A DNA stretch of 64,000 bases from Enterobacter mori. GTDB taxonomy: Bacteria; Pseudomonadota; Gammaproteobacteria; Enterobacterales; Enterobacteriaceae. Of this stretch, positions 10,655 through 19,139 are shown in pieces (position 1 is the stretch's first letter; each line of letters begins with the position of its first letter). The notes below the pieces were generated by a model, which made no database searches, was not told the origin of the DNA, and was given only the letters and a program-made list of their open reading frames with translations. Made by a program: the position numbers and the translations under genes. The stretch is taken from NCBI RefSeq assembly GCF_025244905.1, contig NZ_CP104285.1, forward strand, positions 1,860,001 to 1,924,000, given 5' to 3'.

Positions 10655-10774
10655 CTTAAACCGTAGGCCGGGTAAGGCGAAGCCGCCACCCGGCGAAAAG
10701 CCGCTCTGCGGCCTGAAAAAAGCCCGGTGGCGCTAACGCTTACCGGGCCTACAGGGCGAGAACGCAGCGATAGC

Positions 10775-10862
10775 TTAAATCACACCCTGCCCAATCATCG
10801 CATCCGCCACCTTCACAAACCCGGCGATATTCGCCCCATCTCGAGGCCGGCGGTCGCCACGC
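10775..10862 (-). pseudogene. gdhA 3' fragment, array unit 3
   Basis: Same structure as units 1 and 2 and, as far as I can read, identical to unit 2 in this stretch. It is the copy next to the intact gdhA gene. All three fragments share an A where the intact gene has a G (CACAAA against CACGAA). Confidence 0.85.
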
Positions 10863-10982
10863 CTTAAACCGTAGGCCGGGTAAGGCGAAGCCGCCACCCG
10901 ACGAAAAGCCGCTCTGCGGCCTGAAAAAAGCCCGGTGGCGCTAATGCTTACCGGGCCTACAGGGCGAGAACGCAGCGATAGC

Positions 10983-12326
10983 TTAAATCACACCCTGCCC
11001 AATCATCGCATCCGCCACCTTCACGAACCCGGCGATATTCGCCCCGCGCACGTAGTTGGTTTGCGATGCTTCACCGCCGTACTCCACGCAGGCATGGTGA
11101 ATATCCAGCATGATGTGGTGCAGGCGCGCATCCACTTTCTCTGCCTTCCAGCCGAGACGCGCGGCGTTTTGCGCCATCTCCAGGCCGGAGGTCGCTACGC
11201 CGCCCGCGTTTGCGGCCTTGCCCGGCGCAAATAGCACGCCCGCGTCAAGGAACAGATCCGTCGCGTCGATGGTGGTCGGCATATTCGCCCCTTCCGCCAC
11301 CGCTTTCACGCCGTTGCTAATCAACGTACGCGCAGCCTCGACGTCCAGTTCGTTCTGCGTGGCGCACGGCAGGGCGATATCCACCGGCACGCCCCACGGC
11401 TGTTTGCCTTCCAGATAGGTCAGGCCAAACTCGCGGGCATAATCCGCCACGCGGCCATCGCGGCTGGCTTTGATTTCACACAGGCGCGCCAGTTTCTCTG
11501 CCGTGAAGCCCGCTTCATCCACCACCGTACCGCTGGAGTCAGAGGCGGTTACTACGCGCGCGCCAAACTGCATCGCTTTCTCAATCGCGTACTGCGCCAC
11601 GTTACCGGAGCCGGACACCGCGACGCGCATCCCTTCAAAACCCAAGCCGTGACGCTTGAGCATGGCCTCGGTGAAGTAAACCAGACCGTATCCGGTCGCT
11701 TCCGGGCGGATCAGACTCCCGCCAAACGACAGTCCCTTGCCGGTAAAGACGCAGGCGCTGTTGTTGGAGAGCTTTTTCATCATCCCCGCCATAAAGCCTA
11801 CTTCTCGCCCGCCGACGCCGATATCACCGGCAGGCACGTCGGTGTCAGGACCAAGATGACGCCAGAGTTCGGTCATCAGCGCCTGGCAGAAGCGCATCAC
11901 TTCGCCTTCGCTTTTGCCTTTCGGATCGAAATCGCTGCCGCCTTTCCCGCCGCCCATCGGGAGCGTGGTGAGGGCGTTTTTAAAGGTCTGCTCGAAGCCG
12001 AGGAACTTCAGAATCGACAGGTTTACGGACGGATGGAAGCGCATGCCGCCCTTAAACGGGCCTATGGCAGAGTTAAACTGTACGCGCCATGCACGATTGA
12101 CCTGCACCTGATTGCGATCGTCAACCCATGTCACGCGGAACTGAATAACGCGTTCTGGCTCGACAAGGCGTTCAAGCAGAGACATTTGACGGTAGCGCGG
12201 ATTTTGTTCAAGGAAGGGCCACAGGGTGGTCATGACTTCACGAACGGCCTGCGCGAACTCGCTTTGGTGCGGGTCACGCTGCTGAACATGGGCAAGGAAA
12301 CTTTCCAGAGAGCGTGTCTGATCCAT
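10983..12326 (-). CDS. gdhA: NADP-specific glutamate dehydrogenase
   Basis: Fixes ammonia onto 2-oxoglutarate to make glutamate when nitrogen is plentiful. The 447 residues equal E. coli GdhA. The catalytic lysine lies in PMGGGKGGSDFDPKGKS and the nucleotide-binding fold in VAVSGSGNVAQYAIEKA. The gene is intact, but its last 60 or so bases are repeated three more times downstream, together with its REP elements. It is divergent from ynjH across a 228-base gap that should hold both promoters. Confidence 0.97.
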   Translation of the reverse strand: MDQTRSLESFLAHVQQRDPHQSEFAQAVREVMTTLWPFLEQNPRYRQMSLLERLVEPERVIQFRVTWVDDRNQVQVNRAWRVQFNSAIGPFKGGMRFHPSVNLSILKFLGFEQTFKNALTTLPMGGGKGGSDFDPKGKSEGEVMRFCQALMTELWRHLGPDTDVPAGDIGVGGREVGFMAGMMKKLSNNSACVFTGKGLSFGGSLIRPEATGYGLVYFTEAMLKRHGLGFEGMRVAVSGSGNVAQYAIEKAMQFGARVVTASDSSGTVVDEAGFTAEKLARLCEIKASRDGRVADYAREFGLTYLEGKQPWGVPVDIALPCATQNELDVEAARTLISNGVKAVAEGANMPTTIDATDLFLDAGVLFAPGKAANAGGVATSGLEMAQNAARLGWKAEKVDARLHHIMLDIHHACVEYGGEASQTNYVRGANIAGFVKVADAMIGQGVI

Positions 12327-12554
12327 AGATATAAGAGCCTCTTATATTAATTTATGTATGTTGCTTATGCGATTTGTGTTGTTTTTTTGACTATACCACC
12401 CGTACCGCTTTGTGAGGCAAGCAGAAATGTATGCCGAAAGGGAAATTCATGAGAGAGGGTGAGTCATAACTAAAAGCGATGACGAGATAAATTAAAGGTT
12501 CTGCTCAGGTTTACCGTTATAGTCAATATCAGGACACAACAGGAAGACAAGTCG

Positions 12555-12827
12555 ATGAACCGTTACGTGATGATCGCGTTATGTTTGATGTTTACCGCTG
12601 GTGCCCAGGCGGACCGCATTCGCCCGGATGTGGAAGTGAATGTGCCGCCAGAGGTTTTTAGCTCCAGCGGCCAGCGCGCGCAGCCGTGCAATCAGTGCTG
12701 CATTTATCAGGATCAAAACTATTCTGAAGGGGCGGTGGTAAAAGCGGACGGTGTTTTACTGCAGTGCCAGCGTGATGAACGCACCATTAGCACGAATCCG
12801 CTGGTCTGGCGTCGCGTAAAAGAATAA
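12555..12827 (+). CDS. ynjH: DUF1496 family exported protein YnjH
   Basis: A 90-residue protein of unknown function with a signal peptide (MNRYVMIALCLMFTAGAQA, cut near residue 19). The mature part has cysteines in AQPCNQCCIYQDQNYSEGA and LLQCQRDE, typical of the family and suggesting disulfides in the periplasm. Ribosome site GGAAG precedes the ATG. Its 3' end overlaps the convergent nudG gene by 41 bases. Confidence 0.9.
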   Translation: MNRYVMIALCLMFTAGAQADRIRPDVEVNVPPEVFSSSGQRAQPCNQCCIYQDQNYSEGAVVKADGVLLQCQRDERTISTNPLVWRRVKE

Positions 12828-13203
12828 AGGCCTCCAGCAGCGGAATATCCGCCGGGGCTAAGTCGTAGGCGAACGCCTCTTCCGGCGTACACCATACCAG
12901 CTCGCTGTGGTAGTGCGCCGTGAGCTCTCCACTGAAGACGGGAACATGCCAGGCGTGCAGGTTGATTAACCGCTGCGACACTTCGCGCTGGTGGCTTGCC
13001 ACGTAGTGCGCAGGCTGAGCCTCAATGCCCAACTCCTCACGCAGTTCGCGGATCAGCGCCTCGGGCTGGGTTTCACCGGCTTCCACCTTCCCGCCTGCCA
13101 ATTCCCACATTCCCGGCTGGTCGGCATGGGCAGGGCGTTGTGCCAGTAAAATGTTGTCGTCTTTTTCGATAATGGCGGCAACGACATCGAGTGTTTTCAG
13201 CAT
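12787..13203 (-). CDS. nudG: CTP / oxidised pyrimidine nucleotide pyrophosphohydrolase NudG
   Basis: Nudix hydrolase that cleans damaged nucleotides such as 5-hydroxy-CTP. The Nudix box is complete: GGKVEAGETQPEALIRELRE followed by ELGI. The ATG at 13203 (MLKTLDVVAAIIE) gives 138 residues, close to the 135 of E. coli; the TTG three codons earlier is not needed. The C-terminal codons overlap ynjH tail to tail. Confidence 0.94.
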   Translation of the reverse strand: MLKTLDVVAAIIEKDDNILLAQRPAHADQPGMWELAGGKVEAGETQPEALIRELREELGIEAQPAHYVASHQREVSQRLINLHAWHVPVFSGELTAHYHSELVWCTPEEAFAYDLAPADIPLLEAFILLRDARPADSC

Positions 13204-13278
13204 GGTCGTCAATAATTGTTAGCAAAAAAAGACATATTATCGTGCCCTTTCTCAGAGTCCAGCTATCAGGAGAATCAG

Positions 13279-13848
13279 GTGAAAAAGACCACCACCTGGG
13301 TTGCCCCCATCGAATCCCTTCCCGCCAGCCTTAAACCGATTGCCGCCATGCAGAAAAAACATTTTGGCGCGGTGCTTAATCCCACTCGCTGGTGGGGGCG
13401 GATGCCGCGTCTGTTCTGGCTGGTGGCGCTGTTTGTCGGTTATCTGGAGCGCCGCAAGGCACGTCTTTCGCCGGTGCTGCGTTCACTGCTGATGACCCGT
13501 GTGTCGCAGTTATGTCACTGCGCATTTTGTATTGATGCCAATAGCCTGCGGCTTGCCGAGCGAGCGGGCGCACTGGATAAAGCTCAGGCGGTGAGCCACT
13601 GGCGCGAAAGCGATATATTCAGTGACGAGGAATGCGCTGCGCTGGCGTACGCCGAAGCCGTCAGCGCCACGCCGCCTCAGGTGGATGACGTCGTCAAAGC
13701 GCAGTTGAAGCGCCACTTTACAGACGACGCGATTACCGAAATGACGGCGTTGATTGCGTTTCAAAACCTCTCGGCACGTTTTAATGCCGCGCTCGACATT
13801 CCTGCTCAGGGGCTATGCGCTAGCTTTAAAGAGAATCCCCATGCTTGA
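13279..13848 (+). CDS. ynjA: Carboxymuconolactone decarboxylase / AhpD-like protein YnjA
   Basis: Alkylhydroperoxidase-like all-helical protein of unknown substrate. The CxxC pair in CHCAFCID (about residue 77) is the AhpD-type redox site. I chose the GTG at 13279 because AGGAG lies 6 bases upstream; the ATG at 13216 adds 21 residues with no family match. The result is 189 residues against 182 in E. coli. The last 8 bases overlap the start of ynjF, so the two are translationally coupled. Confidence 0.88.
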   Translation: MKKTTTWVAPIESLPASLKPIAAMQKKHFGAVLNPTRWWGRMPRLFWLVALFVGYLERRKARLSPVLRSLLMTRVSQLCHCAFCIDANSLRLAERAGALDKAQAVSHWRESDIFSDEECAALAYAEAVSATPPQVDDVVKAQLKRHFTDDAITEMTALIAFQNLSARFNAALDIPAQGLCASFKENPHA

Positions 13849-14458
13849 TAAACATCTGCATCCTCGCCTGAAACCTCTCCTTAACCAGCTCGTGGCCGTG
13901 CTGGATAAACCGTTTATTACCCCTGATGGCCTCACGTTAACAGGATTTGCCGTCGGCGTGCTGGCGCTCCCGTTTCTTGCGCTCGGCTGGTATGTTGCTG
14001 CGCTGGTCGCTATCGTATTCAACCGCCTTCTGGATGGACTGGACGGTGCGCTGGCGCGCCGAAGAGGATTAACCGATGCGGGCGGGTTTCTGGATATCGC
14101 GCTCGATTTTCTGTTCTACGCGCTGGTCCCATTTGGCTTTGCTCTGGCTGCACCCGCCGAGAATGCGCTGGCCGCCGCCTGGCTGTTGTTCGCGTTTATC
14201 GGCACCGGCAGCAGTTTTCTGGCGTTTGCGGCACTGGCGGCGAAACACGATATCGACAACCCCGGCTATGCGCACAAGTCGTTTTATTACATCGGTGGGC
14301 TAACGGAAGGGACGGAAACCATCGCGCTGTTCTTACTGTGCTGCCTGTTTCCGGCGCACTTTACGCTGTTTGCGTGGATATTCGGCGCGTTGTGCTGGCT
14401 GACCACCACAACGCGCATCTGGAGCGGCTATGTGACGCTGAAGTCACTCAACGCTTAG
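13841..14458 (+). CDS. ynjF: CDP-alcohol phosphatidyltransferase family protein YnjF
   Basis: Inner-membrane protein of 205 residues with several hydrophobic segments. The CDP-alcohol transferase signature DGLDGALARRRGLTDAGGFLD carries the Asp residues that bind the metal and CDP. Its lipid substrate is not known. The start at 13841 (MLDKHLHPRLKP) matches E. coli YnjF; an earlier in-frame ATG lies inside ynjA. The stop overlaps the stop of convergent ynjE by 3 bases. Confidence 0.93.
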   Translation: MLDKHLHPRLKPLLNQLVAVLDKPFITPDGLTLTGFAVGVLALPFLALGWYVAALVAIVFNRLLDGLDGALARRRGLTDAGGFLDIALDFLFYALVPFGFALAAPAENALAAAWLLFAFIGTGSSFLAFAALAAKHDIDNPGYAHKSFYYIGGLTEGTETIALFLLCCLFPAHFTLFAWIFGALCWLTTTTRIWSGYVTLKSLNA

Positions 14459-15762
14459 AGGGTACTCTCAGGCCCGCGCTTGCCGGTAGAGACCGGGTTT
14501 TGCGGATGACTGCTCCATTCGTACCAGCCGCCGTCATAGACGGCGACGTTCTTCCAGCCCATCGCGCGGGCGTACATAAAGCTTTCTGACGCCCGCCAGC
14601 CGGTGCCGCAGTAAAACGCGACGTGCTGCTCAGGCTGGATGTGCCAGGTCTTCCACATAGCGGCTATATCATCGGCGCTGCGCATGGTGCCATCCGGGTT
14701 ATGGAAATCTTCCATGTGGGTCGCGTCGCTGCCCGCGTGACCCCAGCGCGCTCCGGCAATTTCACCTTTGGGCTTGATGTAGCTGTAGCCGCTGGTTTCA
14801 CCGATGAACTCCGGCCACGAACGGATGCTGACCAGCGAGGCATCCTGACGGTGCAGCATGCCGCGCGCCTGCTCCATATCCACCATCAGCTGCGGCTGGC
14901 CGGGGATCGGTGCACCGAAATCCGGGGCGGGCTTCACGTTTGCGGGCATACCGCGCTCAACCGGCAGGTTGGCCTCTGACCACGCTTTCCAGCCACCGTC
15001 GAGAATGCGAACATCCTTCACGCCCGCATACAGCATGATTTGCGCCACGCGCGCGGCGGCGTAAACGTCACGACCATACAGAATAACGGTTGTATCGTGA
15101 CGGATCCCGTGCTTCGCCAGCACCGCTTTCAGCGCATCGTCAGAGACCTTATTCCACAGCGGCTCGCTTTCCACCTCGTTGGTGTCGATGTAACCCGCGC
15201 CGGGGATATGGTTCAGCAGGTAAAACTTCGGTGCGCCCCAGGCGGCTTCAATCACTTTCCAGTCGCCAGCCGGGGCGGCGGCGACCGGTTTGCCTTGTTG
15301 CAACTGGTGGATCCACTGAGGGTAGACGAGTTGTTCAAAGTGCGGCAGGCGCTGTAGGCGGTCGGGTGTTTGCAGGGCATCGCTGAGAAGCGACACATGC
15401 GCGTATCCGGCCTTCTCCAGACGGGCTTTAACGGCCTGGTTGTCGGCATCGCGACCGTAAAGGGCAAGGGGTGTGGATGGGGTAAGCTGATGCTGTTTTA
15501 TCCACGCGCCAATCTGCTCGTCGCTCATGGCGCTAAGCCAGGAGGCCGCCAGGTTGAGCGCGGCGGGTTCATGCCCGGAGGGGCCGCTGAGCGTTTGTGG
15601 CCAGCCGTTATAGAACGCGCTGGCGCGAGTGTCGATGGCTTTGCCCTGTTGTGCCTGCAGTTCGGCCAGCGTAAGCGAAGAGGACATATCAGCCGCCACG
15701 GCGGAGAGTGAGGCGAGGCCGCAAAGCAGGGCCAGCGCGGTCAGTTGAGAAACACGTTTCAT
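14455..15762 (-). CDS. ynjE: Exported thiosulfate sulfurtransferase YnjE
   Basis: Multi-domain rhodanese of the periplasm that moves sulfane sulfur. The signal peptide is residues 1-24 (MKRVSQLTALALLCGLASLS then AVAAD). Of the three rhodanese-like domains only the last has an active-site loop, FYCGTGWRASE near residue 385. Length 435, close to 440 in E. coli. The start at 15762 is chosen over 15834 because it gives the signal peptide. It ends the ynjBCDE run. Confidence 0.94.
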   Translation of the reverse strand: MKRVSQLTALALLCGLASLSAVAADMSSSLTLAELQAQQGKAIDTRASAFYNGWPQTLSGPSGHEPAALNLAASWLSAMSDEQIGAWIKQHQLTPSTPLALYGRDADNQAVKARLEKAGYAHVSLLSDALQTPDRLQRLPHFEQLVYPQWIHQLQQGKPVAAAPAGDWKVIEAAWGAPKFYLLNHIPGAGYIDTNEVESEPLWNKVSDDALKAVLAKHGIRHDTTVILYGRDVYAAARVAQIMLYAGVKDVRILDGGWKAWSEANLPVERGMPANVKPAPDFGAPIPGQPQLMVDMEQARGMLHRQDASLVSIRSWPEFIGETSGYSYIKPKGEIAGARWGHAGSDATHMEDFHNPDGTMRSADDIAAMWKTWHIQPEQHVAFYCGTGWRASESFMYARAMGWKNVAVYDGGWYEWSSHPQNPVSTGKRGPESTL

Positions 15763-15835
15763 CGATAAACCTGACGTCAGTAAAAGAGGGGGGCATTGTC
15801 GTCTCTCCCGGATACGAAAACATTGCGTTAGCACA

Positions 15836-16456
15836 TTATTGCCAGCGAGAAATCTCGATCACCTCGCCAGCGGGTGGAATGTCTTCTTCATCATGCGTGA
15901 CCAGCACCGCTGGAATATTACGTTCCCGGATGACGTCAAACACCCACGCCCGAAACGAGGCGCGAAGCGCTTTATCGAGGCGGCTGAACGGTTCATCAAG
16001 CAATAACGCCTGCGGCTCCGCAAGCAGGGCGCGCAGCAGGCTGACCCGGGCGCGTTCTCCGCCGGAAAGCATAGCAGGGTCGCTGGCAGAATGATTTGCC
16101 AGCCCGGCAGAACGGAGCGCCTGCTCAACGTGTTCCCGACGCGCCTCGCCTTTAATGCGGGACGGGAGGGCGAGCATCAGGTTTTGCCCGACGCTGAAGT
16201 GGTCAAACAGCAGGGCGTCCTGAAAGAGGATCCCTAAACCGCGCGTTTCCACGGGCAAAGTGTCACAGCGGCGTTCATCAAGCCACAGTTCCCCCTGCGC
16301 TTTAAAATCAGAAGATAATGCTCCAACCATCCAGGAGAAAAGTGTGGATTTTCCGCTACCGGACGGCCCCATCAGGGTGACTACCTCCCCGCGCGGTACA
16401 CAAAAATTGACCTGCCGGAAAAGCGGTTCAATGGTGAGATTTTGCACCTTTAACAT
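15836..16456 (-). CDS. ynjD: ABC transporter ATP-binding protein YnjD
   Basis: ATPase subunit of the YnjBCD importer. Walker A is GPSGSGKST (about 31-39), the signature is LSGGERARVSLLRALL, and Walker B is ALLLDEPFSRLD. The start ATG overlaps the ynjC stop by one base, so translation is coupled. At 206 residues it is about 11 shorter than E. coli YnjD, at the C-terminus. Substrate unknown; some have suggested a thiamine-like or sulfur-related ligand, which the sequence does not settle. Confidence 0.94.
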   Translation of the reverse strand: MLKVQNLTIEPLFRQVNFCVPRGEVVTLMGPSGSGKSTLFSWMVGALSSDFKAQGELWLDERRCDTLPVETRGLGILFQDALLFDHFSVGQNLMLALPSRIKGEARREHVEQALRSAGLANHSASDPAMLSGGERARVSLLRALLAEPQALLLDEPFSRLDKALRASFRAWVFDVIRERNIPAVLVTHDEEDIPPAGEVIEISRWQ

Positions 16457-17991
16457 TAACGTAATCCTCGACGGTAGCGGCCTGCCAGCCTGGATAACAG
16501 GGCGGCGATGCTAAAAACGATGCCCGTTACCAGCAGTAACCCCAGCGCGCGGGTAGCCAGGACAGGAACACTTCCTCCACTGCTGAGCGCCACCGTTTCA
16601 GTGGTAAGCGTGGCGAAACGTCCGGCCCCTAGCCACAGCGTGGGCATATATTGGGCCATGCTCACCGAAAACCCGGTGGCAAAAGCCAGTAATGCCGGGC
16701 GTACCAGTAGCGGGCATTTTACCATCCCAAATATTTTCATCCGTCCCCAGCCAAGCGTTCTGGCGGTGAGGAACAGTCGGGGATCCAGCTTTTGCCAGGC
16801 AGGTTGCAGCACCAGCAACGTCCAGGGTAGCACCCACAGCAGGTGCCCCCAGATCACGGCAGCGAACTGCCCGTCAATGCCCAGCGTGAGCGCAATGGCG
16901 TATTGCCCGGAGACAAGGGGCAGTGCGGGCAACGCGAGCGGCAGCCAGACCCACAGCGCGCCTCGTCGGGGCCCCCATTCGAGCCAGAGAAAACTCAGCC
17001 CAAGCGCCAGCACGCCAGAGAGCAGTCCCAGCGTAAGGCTGGTGATTAACGGGGAAAACGCGGCCTCTTCAGGGCGCGCTAAACCGAGCAGCACGATGGC
17101 GCAGAGGATCCCACATCCCGGTAGCCACCAGGCGAGCGATCTTTCCGGTAACGCCAGGGACGCGCGGCGCCTGACGCCGGAGAGGTCCGGCAAGGTGCGT
17201 CGCCAGACCTTCCAGATGCCGAAGCCTACTCCGGCCAGCAGAGCCAGAATCAGGAGTAAGAGAAGGCAAACGAGCGCTCCCTGCGCCTGCTGCTGCGCAT
17301 CCCCCTGGCTGAGCCACTGCCAGGCCAGCACTGCCAGCGTGGGAGGATTACCCGGACCGAGAATAATGGCCACATCCACCACAGACAGCGACCAGGCCAG
17401 CACGGCCAGCATCACGGCACCCAGTGCGGGGGCAAGGGTCGGCAGGACCAGCCAGCGCAGGCGCTGAAGGCGTCCGTAACCCAGGGTACGCAAAACCACA
17501 TCCTTCTGCGCCAGCTGCGCTTCAGGCAGTGCGGCATAGAGTGCCCACAGGACAAACGCGCTCTCTTTGACCGCGAGCGTCAGCCCAAGCCCGATGCCAT
17601 AGCGATCGAGCTGCGGTGAGCAGAAGGTGCAGACCTGGTAAAACAGCCCTCCTTCAGCAAACAGGAGTAACGCGCTGGTGGCGAAAGCGACGTGGGGCAC
17701 CGCCAGCATCCAGGGTAGCCGCGAGCACAGGCGACGCCAATGCACGCCGGGCCACAGCAGGGTAATAAAAGCCAGGGCGATTACCAGCGAACCCAGTGTT
17801 GCAATCAGCGTTGAGACCAGCGTAGCGGCAAACGCCTGCGGCAACTGGGGATCGTCAGCCAGCGCCTGCCAGCTCTCGAGCGACAGCGCCGGGGTAAACA
17901 GCATAGCGACGGCAGGAAGCAGCGGGAGATAAATCACCGCCATTGCCAGCCAGATCGCCCCGCTTAGCGGGTGCCGTAGCGGCGAAGCCAT
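16456..17991 (-). CDS. ynjC: ABC transporter permease YnjC
   Basis: Inner-membrane permease of 511 residues, the E. coli length, formed of two fused BPD-type permease halves with about 12 hydrophobic segments. The EAA-type loops are near ...DVVLRTLGYGRLQRLRWL in the first half and ...RLFLTARTLGWGRMKIFG in the second. The start overlaps the ynjB end by 28 bases. Works with YnjB (binding protein) and YnjD (ATPase). Confidence 0.94.
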   Translation of the reverse strand: MASPLRHPLSGAIWLAMAVIYLPLLPAVAMLFTPALSLESWQALADDPQLPQAFAATLVSTLIATLGSLVIALAFITLLWPGVHWRRLCSRLPWMLAVPHVAFATSALLLFAEGGLFYQVCTFCSPQLDRYGIGLGLTLAVKESAFVLWALYAALPEAQLAQKDVVLRTLGYGRLQRLRWLVLPTLAPALGAVMLAVLAWSLSVVDVAIILGPGNPPTLAVLAWQWLSQGDAQQQAQGALVCLLLLLILALLAGVGFGIWKVWRRTLPDLSGVRRRASLALPERSLAWWLPGCGILCAIVLLGLARPEEAAFSPLITSLTLGLLSGVLALGLSFLWLEWGPRRGALWVWLPLALPALPLVSGQYAIALTLGIDGQFAAVIWGHLLWVLPWTLLVLQPAWQKLDPRLFLTARTLGWGRMKIFGMVKCPLLVRPALLAFATGFSVSMAQYMPTLWLGAGRFATLTTETVALSSGGSVPVLATRALGLLLVTGIVFSIAALLSRLAGRYRRGLR

Positions 17992-19133
17992 TCCTGCTCC
18001 AGCGCGTTAACCCAGGCGGCGTGCGGTTCAGGAAGCACTGCCGGTAACGCTTCTGGCATGTGGCTGAGAAGCTGTTTCGCCTCATCGGCGGGAAGTGTCC
18101 CCGCGTCCAGCACGCTCGGGTCACCCCACACGGCCGGGTCGGCTTTGCGGATCTGTGCGTGCGGTGAAAGCAGGAAGTTTGCCACCACTTTCGCCCCCGC
18201 ACTGGCGCGGGCATTCGCCGGAATGGCGACAAAATGGACGTTACCGATCGTGCCGTTCTTAAACCCGAAGCTATAGCTGTCGGCAGGGAGTTCACCGCTG
18301 GCGACCTTTTGCCGGGCATGCGCCGGGTTAAAGGTCAGCGACAGAGCCAGGTTGCCGTTGGCGAGCAGGGCATCCATGCGCGCGGGCGAGGGAGGAAAAT
18401 CTTGCCCTTTACGCCACAGAAAAGGATGCAGCGTGTCGAGATAGCGCCACAGCGGCGCGGTAACCTGCGGGAAGGTATCATCCGGCGCTTTTTTTAACGC
18501 GTCAGGCTGCGTGGTGAGCGTCAGAAGCAGCTGTTCCAGGAACGCGGTGCCGGTAAAGTCAGGCGGGCGCGGATAAGTGACGTTGCCCGGATGCTGCTGC
18601 GCCCAGGCCAGCAAAGACTGAGGGCTATCTGGCGGCGCAGGCATGCTTGCTTTACGGGCGATAAAAGTCAGCTGCGCGCCGCCCCACGGCGATTCTGCTC
18701 CCTCGGTTGGGATGGCAAAATCCTCCGTAACCGGCTTACGGGTATCAACGTATCGCCAGTTCGGCAACTGCTGTGCCCATCCGGTTTGCAGCAAACCCGC
18801 CTCTTTTAGGGTGCGAAAATTTTCCCCGTTAACCCAGAGTAAATCGACCGAGCCGTTGTGGTTTCGCCCTACGGCATGTTCCGTCTGGATGCGTTTTACC
18901 GCATCGGCGGCATCCGCCAGACGAACAACCCTGAGGTCTATCGCGTAGTGCGTTTTCATTTCGCCGCTAACCCAGTCCAGATAGCGGTTAACCGCCGGAT
19001 CGCCACCCCAGGCATTAAACCAGACGGTCTGGCCTTTTGCCTGTTGTTGAAGGGATTGCCAGCTGTCTGCAGAAAAGGCTGGCGTCGCCAGCAGCAGGCT
19101 TGTCAGAAACGCGCAAAAACGCACACGGCGCAT
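17964..19133 (-). CDS. ynjB: ABC transporter substrate-binding protein YnjB
   Basis: Periplasmic solute-binding protein of 389 residues with a signal peptide MRRVRFCAFLTSLLLATPAF, cleaved near residue 21. The fold is the iron(III)/thiamine type 2 class judged from WFNAWGGDPAVNRYLDW. Ligand unknown. It follows the TVP38 gene by 6 bases and overlaps ynjC, so it lies inside a tight operon. Confidence 0.93.
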   Translation of the reverse strand: MRRVRFCAFLTSLLLATPAFSADSWQSLQQQAKGQTVWFNAWGGDPAVNRYLDWVSGEMKTHYAIDLRVVRLADAADAVKRIQTEHAVGRNHNGSVDLLWVNGENFRTLKEAGLLQTGWAQQLPNWRYVDTRKPVTEDFAIPTEGAESPWGGAQLTFIARKASMPAPPDSPQSLLAWAQQHPGNVTYPRPPDFTGTAFLEQLLLTLTTQPDALKKAPDDTFPQVTAPLWRYLDTLHPFLWRKGQDFPPSPARMDALLANGNLALSLTFNPAHARQKVASGELPADSYSFGFKNGTIGNVHFVAIPANARASAGAKVVANFLLSPHAQIRKADPAVWGDPSVLDAGTLPADEAKQLLSHMPEALPAVLPEPHAAWVNALEQEWLRRYGTR

Positions 19134-19139
19134 AATGCC

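Larger units (their letters stand above)
10239..11045. repeat. Tandem array of a 208-bp unit (three full copies plus a partial fourth)
   Basis: The units start at 10239, 10447, 10655 and 10863, exactly 208 bases apart. Each holds a head-to-head REP pair (GGCCGGGTAAGGCGAAGCCG and facing CCCGGTGGCGCTAATGC), a short spacer, and the last 60 or so bases of gdhA on the minus strand. In the first three this is joined to a 26-base piece of a more internal gdhA segment. The fourth copy merges into the true gdhA end and loses similarity after 11045. Copies differ by only a few bases. The array fills the whole topB-gdhA gap and replaces ynjI of E. coli. Confidence 0.97.

Noticed and set aside
10239..11045. 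A CRISPR array, suggested by the regular repeats
   Set aside because: Unit length is 208 bases with almost identical content and no unique spacers; units are REP plus gdhA pieces.
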